From: Prevotella sp.
Lineage (GTDB): Bacteria; Bacteroidota; Bacteroidia; Bacteroidales; Dysgonomonadaceae
Assembly (NCBI GenBank): GCA_031263965.1
Contig: JAISES010000022.1
Span: 1 to 7,106 of the forward strand
Length of the DNA stretch: 7,106 bases
Direction: 5' to 3'
How positions within the stretch are numbered: position 1 is the stretch's first letter; each line of letters opens with the position of its first letter. Position numbers and translations under genes: made by a program. The notes under the pieces were generated by a model, which did not search any database, was not told the origin of the DNA, and saw only the letters and a program-made list of their open reading frames with translations. This document shows, one piece after another, positions 1 through 5,775 of this stretch.

Positions 1-3
1 CAA

Positions 4-252
4 ATGGTTTTTATGGCAAAGAACGTTTTCAGTTTTGATGAAGCAAGCAAGTTTCTCAACCTGTCGAAAAGTTACCTGTACAAACTCACGTCAGGCAACC
101 AGATTCCCCATTATAAACCACAGGGAAAGATGTTGTACTTTGAAAAAGAACAATTGGAAGAATGGCTGCGCCAGAACCCTGTAAAAACACAGGCGCAAAT
201 TGCGAGGGAAGCCCAGCAGTATGTCATGAGTAACAAACCATTAAAAAAGTAA
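4..252 (+). CDS. Small helix-turn-helix DNA-binding protein, excisionase-like
   Basis: An 82-residue protein with an HTH_17/excisionase-type winged helix domain at about residues 9-58. The helix-turn-helix reads FDEASKFLNLSKSYLYKLT, followed by a short wing around PHYKPQGKMLYF (residues 35-46) and the ending helix EQLEEWLRQN. Such proteins bind DNA in the cytoplasm and serve as recombination directionality factors or regulators in Bacteroidetes integrative elements; which role applies here is inference. The gene ends three bases before the RepA-like gene, so the two are almost certainly co-transcribed. The start is uncertain: ATG codons lie at 4 and 13 (MAKNVFSF is the more family-like beginning), and the frame is still open at the first base of the window, so a longer form starting outside cannot be excluded. 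Any promoter is outside the window. Confidence 0.85.
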   Translation: MVFMAKNVFSFDEASKFLNLSKSYLYKLTSGNQIPHYKPQGKMLYFEKEQLEEWLRQNPVKTQAQIAREAQQYVMSNKPLKK

Positions 253-255
253 GTC

Positions 256-1305
256 ATGGCAGAAGAAATAAAAAAGCAGGAAATTACCGTCCTATGGCAA
301 GCTTCCCGCCTTACACTTACAGACGAATATGTAACGGCTCCCGAAATCCTTTGCATACATGGCTCTCCCATTGGTACGCTGGGCAATTTCAGTGCGTCTA
401 TCGGCAAAGCAAAAAGTAAGAAAACATTCAATGTGTCGGCTATCGTAGCCGCCGCATTGAAGAACGGAACAGTCTTACAGTATGATGCCGAACTACCCGA
501 AAACAAACAGAAAATCCTGTATGTGGATACCGAGCAAAGCCCCTATCATTGCCAAAAGGTAATGAGGCGCATTGTCCGCATGGCAGGACTTCCGTTGGAT
601 GAAGAACCCAAGAACCTTGAATTTCTCTCCCTGCGCAGGCATACGCCAGAAATAAGGATAGCGATTGTAGAGGAAGCCATTTACCGTACCGAAGGATTGG
701 GATTGGTCGTCATAGACGGCATTCGGGATATGGTGTACGACATTAACAGTCCGAGCGAATCAACTAAGATTATTTCCAAGTTGATGCAATGGACGGACGA
801 AAGACAAATCCATATTCATACCATTTTGCACCAGAACAAAGCCGATGAAAACGCACGAGGACATATCGGAACAGAGTTGAACAACAAAGCCGAAACGGTT
901 TTGGAAGTCGCAAAAGATAAATTCGACAGCGATATAAGCACCGTTCAGGCTATCCATATCCGCGCAATGGATTTCCAACCGTTTGCTTTCCGTATCAATG
1001 ACGATGCTTTGCTTGAATTGGTCGGAGATTATGTTTTCGATGAAAAGAAAAGCAAGTCCCAACATTTCAGCTATTCCGAATTGAAAGAAGAACAGCACAG
1101 GCAAGCATTGGAAGCTACGTTCTCCGAAGCGGAATCATACGGCTACAGCGACCTGATGAATGCACTCAAACAAGGATATGCAACCATTGGGTGCGAATAC
1201 GGAGAGAATAAACTGGGGAAATTGAAGAAGTTTCTGGAAAACAAGCGGATGATAGTAAAAGACACCGCCCGAAAATACAAGTTCAATCCCCAATTCAACT
1301 ACTAA
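256..1305 (+). CDS. RepA-like RecA-fold ATPase (AAA_25 type), mobilizable-element replication helicase candidate
   Basis: A 349-residue cytoplasmic ATPase resembling the RepA/AAA_25 proteins of Bacteroidetes plasmids and mobilizable elements, related in fold to hexameric RecA/DnaB-type helicases. Visible parts in order: P-loop GKAKSKKT at residues 50-57; a beta strand with ILYVDTEQS (87-95) carrying a likely catalytic acidic residue; Walker B LVVID at 150-154; a sensor-like strand HIHTILHQNK (186-195); and RGHIGTELNNKAETV (201-215), where such proteins are conserved. Residues about 270-349 form a separate charged C-terminal part that may be a small DNA-binding domain. The P-loop is unusual because the glycine before the final Lys-Thr is a lysine. 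The start ATG is three bases after the HTH stop codon, fitting translational coupling. With the following iteron region and primase it suggests an autonomous replication module. Helicase activity is inferred from family and context. Confidence 0.82.
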   Translation: MAEEIKKQEITVLWQASRLTLTDEYVTAPEILCIHGSPIGTLGNFSASIGKAKSKKTFNVSAIVAAALKNGTVLQYDAELPENKQKILYVDTEQSPYHCQKVMRRIVRMAGLPLDEEPKNLEFLSLRRHTPEIRIAIVEEAIYRTEGLGLVVIDGIRDMVYDINSPSESTKIISKLMQWTDERQIHIHTILHQNKADENARGHIGTELNNKAETVLEVAKDKFDSDISTVQAIHIRAMDFQPFAFRINDDALLELVGDYVFDEKKSKSQHFSYSELKEEQHRQALEATFSEAESYGYSDLMNALKQGYATIGCEYGENKLGKLKKFLENKRMIVKDTARKYKFNPQFNY

Positions 1306-1307
1306 AA

Positions 1308-1353
1308 GCACTTTGCATTACTTCGGGTGCATAGATAATAGGGTAAAGTAAAG
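1308..1353. repeat. Iteron pair, unit 1 (inverted 11-mers)
   Basis: The first of two similar units directly after the RepA-like gene. It begins with GCACTTTGCATTAC (1308-1321), has a 21-base spacer, and ends with GTAAAGTAAAG (1343-1353). The two 11-mers face each other as an imperfect inverted repeat. Unit 2 has the same design, the same 21-base spacer and lies exactly 70 bases further on. Such repeats are typical binding sites for replication initiators or autoregulators; the function here is inferred. Confidence 0.7.
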
Positions 1354-1392
1354 CTTCCGGCAGGAAGATAGGCGGAAGCACTTTGCTTTACC
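1342..1392. repeat. Long imperfect palindrome joining the two iteron units
   Basis: GGTAAAGTAAAGCTTCCG (1342-1359) is the near-exact reverse complement of CGGAAG, CA, CTTTGCTTTACC (1373-1392). This gives an 18-bp stem with one G-T wobble and a two-base bulge around a 13-base loop. It could be extruded as a cruciform or act as a single-strand priming site for the downstream primase, as the ssi palindromes do on IncQ plasmids. That comparison is an analogy, not a sequence match. Confidence 0.65.
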
Positions 1393-1423
1393 TTGTATTC
1401 TATATACACATCGTAAAGTAAAG
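1378..1423. repeat. Iteron pair, unit 2 (inverted 11-mers)
   Basis: The second unit: GCACTTTGCTTTAC (1378-1391), a 21-base spacer, then GTAAAGTAAAG (1413-1423), the latter identical to the 11-mer of unit 1. Within the unit the arms pair along 11 positions with a single G-T wobble. The spacer sequence differs from unit 1 while the arms are kept, which argues for selection on the arms as protein-binding sites rather than a recent duplication. Confidence 0.7.
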
Positions 1424-1428
1424 TTGTA

Positions 1429-1455
1429 TTTCACGGAACAGACTTTCCCGTGAAA
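1429..1455. repeat. Perfect 8-bp inverted repeat upstream of the primase
   Basis: TTTCACGG (1429-1436) and CCGTGAAA (1448-1455) are exact reverse complements around an 11-base spacer, 31 bases before the primase ATG. It may be an operator, part of the replication origin, or a structure in the primase leader. The 31 bases between it and the ATG are A-rich and show no clear Shine-Dalgarno sequence. Confidence 0.55.
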
Positions 1456-1486
1456 GAAAAAATTAATCATTTCAAAAATTAGAATC

Positions 1487-2449
1487 ATGAATTATAAAAT
1501 AATGAACCAATATCCGATTAAGGATTATTTGGCAGGAATGGGTATCCACCCAACCAAAGATAAAGGCTACTACGGCATGTATCATTCTCCGTTCAGGGAA
1601 GATAAAGACGCCAGTATGAAAGTAGATTACAATAAAAATCTCTGGATTGATTACGGTGCAGGCGAGGGTGGTACGCTTATCGACCTCGTTATGCGAATGG
1701 AAAACTGTACCAATGGAGAAGCAATGCGCTTATTGGAACAAAGACTGTCGGGAACACCCTCTTTTTCTTTTCATGGGAATAATACTCCCTCGCATGAAAA
1801 GGAGCTGTCAACAACTATGCGGATAACAGGCATAACCGAACTGAATGCCCCCGCTTTACTCGACTACCTGAAAGAGCGGGGTATAGATATCGACATAGCC
1901 AAACGCCATTGTAAGGAAATTAACTATACCGTAAATGGCAAACCTTATTACGGTATTGGCTTTCAGAATCAATCGGGAGGATATGAAATCCGCAACCCCT
2001 ACTTCAAGGGTTGTATTGCTCCCAAAGATATTTCCCATATTGAGCAGGCAGAGAAGAAAGAGACCTGTTATCTTTTCGAGGGCTTTATGGACTATCTTTC
2101 TTTTCTGACCCTTAGAAAGAATCAGAATCCGCAGTTTCCATGTTCAGACCAGCAGGATTATATTGTTCTGAACTCGACAGCCAATCTGCCGAAAGCGATG
2201 CGCCGGCTGGCAGAATATGAAAAGATACATTGTTTTCTGGATAACGATACGGCAGGGAAAACGGCATACAAGGAACTGGAAAAAGAATTCGGATTACGTG
2301 TCCGTGATGCTTCATGCCATTACTCCGAACACAAAGACCTGAACGATTTCCTTTGCGATAAAAACCGCTCGAAAATTGTCGAGCAGAATAAGGTTGCGAA
2401 GCCTACACCGCAACCGCCCAAAAGGAAAAACAGGGGATTCAAAATGTAA
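1487..2449 (+). CDS. Toprim-domain primase with degenerate CHC2 zinc-finger region
   Basis: A 320-residue DnaG-like primase of the kind found in Bacteroidetes mobilizable elements. Residues about 8-88 align by eye with the CHC2 zinc-finger domain (YHSPFREDKDAS, then YGAGEGGTLIDLVM at 56-69), but the zinc-binding cysteines are missing. A toprim domain follows at about 190-290. Its conserved Glu is in LFEGFMDY (E198, D202), the DxD pair is in FLDNDTAG (D252, D254), and HKDLNDFL (282-289) is the usual ending motif. The C-terminal tail is proline- and lysine-rich. It would make RNA primers on the element's DNA during replication or after transfer. A second in-frame ATG lies at 1502; 1487 is chosen because the A-rich leader ends there. 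The protein is separated from the RepA-like gene by the iteron region. Confidence 0.85.
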   Translation: MNYKIMNQYPIKDYLAGMGIHPTKDKGYYGMYHSPFREDKDASMKVDYNKNLWIDYGAGEGGTLIDLVMRMENCTNGEAMRLLEQRLSGTPSFSFHGNNTPSHEKELSTTMRITGITELNAPALLDYLKERGIDIDIAKRHCKEINYTVNGKPYYGIGFQNQSGGYEIRNPYFKGCIAPKDISHIEQAEKKETCYLFEGFMDYLSFLTLRKNQNPQFPCSDQQDYIVLNSTANLPKAMRRLAEYEKIHCFLDNDTAGKTAYKELEKEFGLRVRDASCHYSEHKDLNDFLCDKNRSKIVEQNKVAKPTPQPPKRKNRGFKM

Positions 2450-2470
2450 TCCGCCGCCGCTACCCGGAGA

Positions 2471-2487
2471 GGCTTTTCAAAAAAGCC
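2471..2487. repeat. 7-bp hairpin after the primase
   Basis: GGCTTTT and AAAAGCC are perfect complements around a three-base loop, 21 bases after the primase stop codon. It is too weak and lacks the following T-run needed to call it an intrinsic terminator with confidence. It is the first in the chain of inverted repeats reaching to the relaxase gene. Confidence 0.45.
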
Positions 2488-2490
2488 ATA

Positions 2491-2550
2491 GCCTATTAGG
2501 GAATTTTCTTTACGCTTCGTTTCACTCTCACTAAAAATTCCCCAATAAGC
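2491..2550. repeat. 17-bp imperfect inverted repeat, candidate oriT element
   Basis: The arms 2491-2507 (core TATTAGGGAATTTT) and 2534-2550 (core AAAATTCCCCAATA) pair at 15 of 17 positions around a 26-base spacer containing ACGCTTCGTTTCAC. An inverted repeat next to a unique spacer, upstream of the relaxase gene, is the usual plan of a transfer origin. MobV relaxases of the pMV158 type nick directly upstream of their own gene. No known nick sequence was recognised, so the assignment is by position and structure. Confidence 0.5.
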
Positions 2551-2570
2551 CAAAGGTTTTCCCCCTTTGG
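2550..2570. repeat. 7-bp perfect hairpin
   Basis: CCAAAGG (2550-2556) and CCTTTGG (2564-2570) are exact complements around a seven-base loop. It directly abuts the longer repeat ending at 2550 and belongs to the same structured block. Confidence 0.5.
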
Positions 2571-2581
2571 AATCTCCCTAA

Positions 2582-2597
2582 GCGGTCTATCGACCGC
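2582..2597. repeat. 6-bp GC-rich hairpin
   Basis: GCGGTC (2582-2587) and GACCGC (2592-2597) pair perfectly around TATC. The next hairpin starts at the very next base, so the two stand as a tandem pair. Confidence 0.5.
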
Positions 2598-2614
2598 AGT
2601 CGCTTTCGGCGACT
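2598..2614. repeat. 6-bp GC-rich hairpin, possible weak terminator
   Basis: AGTCGC (2598-2603) and GCGACT (2609-2614) pair perfectly around TTTCG. ATTTAA follows, so it might help end primase transcription, but there is no real T-run. It may equally be part of the transfer origin. Confidence 0.45.
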
Positions 2615-2622
2615 ATTTAATG

Positions 2623-2672
2623 ATGAATTACCAACTGCCGATAGAAATGTGTCTATCGGCAGGGTGATTCAT
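2623..2672. repeat. 21-bp bulged hairpin in the relaxase leader, candidate oriT stem or regulatory stem
   Basis: An inner perfect 11-bp stem, CTGCCGATAGA (2635-2645) with TCTATCGGCAG (2652-2662), closes a six-base loop. An outer stem, ATGAATTACC (2623-2632) with GGTGATTCAT (2663-2672), adds ten pairs with one G-T wobble. Only two unpaired bases (AA, 2633-2634) separate them. It is the strongest secondary structure I found in the window and ends 38 bases before the relaxase ATG. It could be the relaxase binding stem or a structure controlling relaxase expression; both are inferences. Confidence 0.65.
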
Positions 2673-2710
2673 TCCAGACCAATTTTTAAACTAAATTAAA
2701 GAAACAAATT

Positions 2711-3742
2711 ATGGGATACGCTGTACTCCACTTAGATAAATCGCCCGGCAATGAATCTGCCATGACAGACCACATCGAGCGAAATATAATACACCCGAAT
2801 GTAGACCCTAATCGGGTAAAGTTGAATCAAAAACTGATAACCTTTCCCGAAGGAGTAACCAACCGAACGGAAGCCATTCAGTACAGACTTGACAATGCAG
2901 GGCTCGGTAGAAAAATCGGGAAAAACCAAGTGCCTGTAATCCGCTTCATGCTTTCGGGCACTGCAGAGGATATGAAACGGATAGAACAGGAAGGACGACT
3001 GGATGAATGGTGTCAGGATAATATCGACTGGCTGAAAAAGACATACGGAGCGGATAACGTAGTGGCGGCAACTCTACACATGGACGAGACCACTCCGCAT
3101 ATTCATGCTTCCGTTGTACCGATTGTTCAGGGCGAACGCAGACAGAAGCCGAATAAGAAGAAATCAGACCAGACCGATGATAAGCCTAAACGGAAATACA
3201 AAAAGAAAAATCCGAACCGTCCACGCCTATGCTGCGATGATGTTATGGCAAAAGCCAAGCTGATAGAGTATCAGGACAGCTATGGCGAAGCCATGAGTAA
3301 ATACGGATTGGAGCGTGGTATAAAAGGTTCGGATGCTCGGCATATCACGCTGACGGAGTTTTATCGTAACCAAGCGATAGAAAGCCAAAACTTACAGACC
3401 AATATCAGAGAACTGTTAGCCGTAGAAGAAGCTAAACGCCAGAGCATAGAAGAGCTCAAACGGCAGGAACAGGAAGCCAAACTGAAATCCCGACAGGCAG
3501 AGGAACAAAAACTGCAAAAGGAATCGGAACTGAAAAAGACAGAAGAAAACCTCAATCAGGTAAAAGGGCAACTCAAATCCGAGAAATTCAAGAGTTCCGC
3601 CGCTGATGTGGGTACTACGCTCATGGACGGAATCAGTTCGGCTCTCGGTACTTCCAAAGTAAAACGACAATTGCAGGAGATAGAGACGCTAAAACACGAA
3701 AAACATGAATTAAACAGGATATTGACGGACTTACCCAAATAA
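2711..3742 (+). CDS. MobV-family (Mob_Pre) relaxase
   Basis: A 343-residue DNA relaxase that nicks the transfer origin, stays attached to the cut strand and pilots it into the transfer machinery of a helper conjugative element. The N-terminal 220 residues match the MobV/Pre family. HIER at 21-24 corresponds to the HNER motif of pMV158 MobM, whose histidine is the catalytic nucleophile. NVDPNRVKLN (30-39) is the next conserved block. The metal-binding motif HMDETTPHIH (123-132) has the full HxDE...PHxH pattern. A lysine-rich stretch at about 142-172 probably contacts DNA, and residues about 222-290 are a highly charged, Glu/Lys/Gln-rich coiled coil. The ATG follows an A-rich leader directly after the hairpin block. 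Bacteroides relaxases such as BmgA are of this general type, but the symbol is not assigned without a comparison. Confidence 0.93.
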   Translation: MGYAVLHLDKSPGNESAMTDHIERNIIHPNVDPNRVKLNQKLITFPEGVTNRTEAIQYRLDNAGLGRKIGKNQVPVIRFMLSGTAEDMKRIEQEGRLDEWCQDNIDWLKKTYGADNVVAATLHMDETTPHIHASVVPIVQGERRQKPNKKKSDQTDDKPKRKYKKKNPNRPRLCCDDVMAKAKLIEYQDSYGEAMSKYGLERGIKGSDARHITLTEFYRNQAIESQNLQTNIRELLAVEEAKRQSIEELKRQEQEAKLKSRQAEEQKLQKESELKKTEENLNQVKGQLKSEKFKSSAADVGTTLMDGISSALGTSKVKRQLQEIETLKHEKHELNRILTDLPK

Positions 3743-3777
3743 TCGGTAGGGAACGAAGCGAACGCCAACAAGAAACA

Positions 3778-4146
3778 ATGCAGTTAAAAGCAGAAATACA
3801 CAAAATACACGACTGGCTTCCTGATACACCATCACTTCTCAAATGGGGAGAGCATTGTGAAAAGATGGGTTTCACCAGAAATCAAGCGAGAGATATTATA
3901 GGTATGAAACCTTTTCGCTTCACGGGAGAGTTATATTCCAACGAGCATAGTCAGCGTTTCAAAGCCAATGATGTGGAGATTCAGCTTGATAGAGATACAG
4001 GAAAATCCAGTGGTTTTCATCTGTTGATTAATGGCATGAGACTAATAGAGTGGTTTAAGCAGAAACATAAGGAGTTTCTTGAAGCGTTAGGAATAAAACC
4101 CCACCAGAAGCCTGAAACGGGCAAAAACAAAAGCATTAAGATGTAA
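3778..4146 (+). CDS. Small hypothetical protein of the mobilization operon
   Basis: A 122-residue soluble protein that I do not recognise, 35 bases behind the relaxase gene on the same strand. Its first half is charged and helical, with a possible helix-turn-helix-like stretch at about 32-42 (FTRNQARDIIG). The middle alternates beta-like segments (VEIQLDRDTGKSSGFHLLING, about 66-86). The C-terminus is basic (KPETGKNKSIKM). The position suggests an accessory of relaxosome assembly or of relaxase regulation, as many mobilizable elements encode a small DNA-binding partner next to the relaxase. That is inference from context. No membrane segment or signal peptide is visible. Confidence 0.72.
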   Translation: MQLKAEIHKIHDWLPDTPSLLKWGEHCEKMGFTRNQARDIIGMKPFRFTGELYSNEHSQRFKANDVEIQLDRDTGKSSGFHLLINGMRLIEWFKQKHKEFLEALGIKPHQKPETGKNKSIKM

Positions 4147-4284
4147 TTGCCTTTCGGGAAATGGGAAGACGGTCACAAGATGTTTATTTACTGACTGAAT
4201 ACTCTTTTGCAAAAATTTGTAGTTAGAATCTTTGAAATCACAAACTTGAAGGTTTTTCTGCAATCTAAGAAAGACAAGAAAAAA

Positions 4285-4316
4285 TTTGTTTTGTAATAAA
4301 ATTCTGCGTAATTTTG
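4285..4316 (+). promoter_or_regulatory. Bacteroides-type promoter for the A-B-C operon
   Basis: TTTG at 4285-4288 and TAATTTTG at 4309-4316 match the Bacteroides -33 (TTTG) and -7 (TAnnTTTG) elements, with a 20-base spacing inside the known range. Transcription would start near 4320-4325, leaving a leader of about 30 bases before the ATG at 4352. The region 4147-4284 before it shows no gene and no clear terminator. The promoter also decides the start of gene A, because an in-frame ATG at 4286 lies inside it. Confidence 0.65.
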
Positions 4317-4351
4317 CAAGGCTATTCGTCAACTTTCATAATAATGATCTT

Positions 4352-5086
4352 ATGATAGATATTAAAGTCAGATACCAAGCGGTTGCTTTTGTTCCGAGTA
4401 TAGAGGCAAGTCCAAACAATATGTCTCAACTAATGGGATTGTTTGCAGACAAAGGACTTGTACCTACTACTTATCAGGAAGTTGCAATTGCGCCACTCCC
4501 ATCCCAGCCACAACTCCGATTTTCCCTACAATCCCCTAATAATGAGTGGAATATTCGTTTTGGTATTAATCGGATAGATGTGCTAAAAAATGCCATAAAT
4601 GGAAAAGGAGACAACATTGGTTCTATCGAACAATTTTGCTCAGATGCTTCTGATATTTTTACTAAAATCTACAGCAAACACCCTCAAAAAGCAAACAGAT
4701 TGGGATTGTCAAGCAATGTACTTTTAGAAGAAATGACAGATGAGAAATTGAATGACGTATACAATAAATTATTTAACCCCATTAAATTATATTCTGACAA
4801 CAAGCCGTTGGAATGGAACTCAAGAGTAAATTCTCGCATTCAAAAAGAAGTCAATTCTGTCAATGAACAAATTAATTTCATTTCGGAAATAAATAGAGCA
4901 AGTGGATTGTTGAATATAGACCAGAAGCTTGTGCCTATAGATCGCATTGCTATAAATTTGGATATTAATACTATCCCCAATAATATCGAAAACAGATTTG
5001 GGGAAGCAGAAGTTGTTGATTTTTACAAAAGTGTTTTTGCATGGCACAATGAATTATTGAACGAAATCATTGAAAAAATAAAATAA
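4352..5086 (+). CDS. Cargo gene A: unknown 244-residue protein
   Basis: I do not recognise this protein. It is soluble, with no signal peptide or membrane helix. The N-terminal part (about 1-80) looks like a mixed beta/alpha domain ending in RFSLQSPNNEWNIRFGINR (56-74). The middle contains RLGLSSNVLLEEM (116-128), and the C-terminus is a long helix with a WHNELLNEIIEKI pattern (231-243). The order of a strand-rich core and a final helix with a tryptophan-histidine pair is loosely reminiscent of the TIGR04255 family, but this is only a visual impression. No catalytic motif is evident. The ATG at 4352 is preferred to 4286 because the upstream codons overlap the promoter. Gene B starts two bases after the stop, and composition is AT-richer than the mobilization genes, pointing to separately acquired cargo. 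Confidence 0.8.
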   Translation: MIDIKVRYQAVAFVPSIEASPNNMSQLMGLFADKGLVPTTYQEVAIAPLPSQPQLRFSLQSPNNEWNIRFGINRIDVLKNAINGKGDNIGSIEQFCSDASDIFTKIYSKHPQKANRLGLSSNVLLEEMTDEKLNDVYNKLFNPIKLYSDNKPLEWNSRVNSRIQKEVNSVNEQINFISEINRASGLLNIDQKLVPIDRIAINLDINTIPNNIENRFGEAEVVDFYKSVFAWHNELLNEIIEKIK

Positions 5087-5088
5087 CT

Positions 5089-5775
5089 ATGCAGCGCCCT
5101 ATAATGCCCTTACTTTCGGGATCTTTGTTGCAAAGTGACTTGCAATTGCCGATGGATTTTTCACAAGAAGAGAGTACTCCTGTTCTTTCTGTAAAGTATA
5201 TTAATCACGTCTTGGATCCGCAGCAGGAATTAATTATACCTTTTTTTATAAAATTCGACAGTGCAGTTTTCACTACAAGCAATGTTGAGACAGACAATTC
5301 AACATCTTCTGAAAACAAAGCGAATGACACTCGCTTATTAGAATTTGAACAAAAATTTTCAAAGCAGTTTATCGCACATATTCTTGAAGATGATTTTGAA
5401 TATGGAATTGATTCCAAGGCTCACGCAATGGTCAAAAATCAGATGAAAATAAATTCAGCAGTAACAAAAGATTGGTTGAATAGGATCTATGTGACAAATT
5501 TTCAAAATCCCGAAATTCTCATAGGAATTCTTCGTGTGATTGCTAGATTTGAAAAAGAAGAAATATTCCCTATAGGACAGACTATTGCTACTGCATCATT
5601 AAATCACAAAGACGAAATTGTCCAAGAGACAGCAATTAGAGCATTTGAGAGTTGGGGTGGGAAATCAAACCTGAAAATTTTAGAAAATGTAACTGTTTCT
5701 TCTAAATGGATAAAAGAGTATTTAGATGGTGTTATTTCGGATTTAAAATCAGAGTATGTTGGTGAGAAAAATTAA
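5089..5775 (+). CDS. Cargo gene B: unknown 228-residue protein with a helical-repeat-like C-terminal half
   Basis: Function not recognised. Residues 1-65 are beta-like (VLSVKYINHVLDPQQELIIP at 32-51), followed by a low-complexity Ser/Thr/Asn linker (62-80). From about 84 onward the protein is helical. The segments around 139-158 (NPEILIGILRVIARFEKEEI) and 171-191 (HKDEIVQETAIRAFESWGG within it) have the paired amphipathic helices of HEAT/ARM-like repeats, which usually serve as protein-protein scaffolds. A second ATG lies at 5104. The gene begins two bases after gene A and overlaps gene C by 20 bases, so it is translated as part of one operon. No enzyme motif, signal peptide or membrane segment is visible. 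A scaffold or adaptor role within a three-protein complex is inferred. Confidence 0.8.
   Translation: MQRPIMPLLSGSLLQSDLQLPMDFSQEESTPVLSVKYINHVLDPQQELIIPFFIKFDSAVFTTSNVETDNSTSSENKANDTRLLEFEQKFSKQFIAHILEDDFEYGIDSKAHAMVKNQMKINSAVTKDWLNRIYVTNFQNPEILIGILRVIARFEKEEIFPIGQTIATASLNHKDEIVQETAIRAFESWGGKSNLKILENVTVSSKWIKEYLDGVISDLKSEYVGEKN

Noticed and set aside
1306..1486. A CRISPR array as explanation of the spaced repeats
   Set aside because: The repeats are 11 bases, in alternating orientation with only four copies, and no cas gene is nearby; iterons fit better.
3416..3875. Several - strand open frames opposite the relaxase coiled coil
   Set aside because: They are Ser/Phe/Cys-rich reflections of the Glu/Lys/Gln-rich coiled-coil codons on the other strand, not genes.
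4147..4284. A terminator or small gene after the mobilization operon
   Set aside because: Only four-base complementarities such as AAAC/GTTT near 4240-4256 were found, and no convincing reading frame.
4087..4332. An 81-codon open frame on the - strand across the end of the small mobilization gene and the following gap
   Set aside because: It overlaps a well-supported gene and the A-B-C promoter, has low-complexity Leu/Phe-rich content, and shows no family features.
4286..4351. An upstream in-frame ATG that would lengthen gene A by 22 residues
   Set aside because: It lies within the TTTG/TAnnTTTG promoter and would be upstream of the predicted transcription start, so 4352 is preferred.
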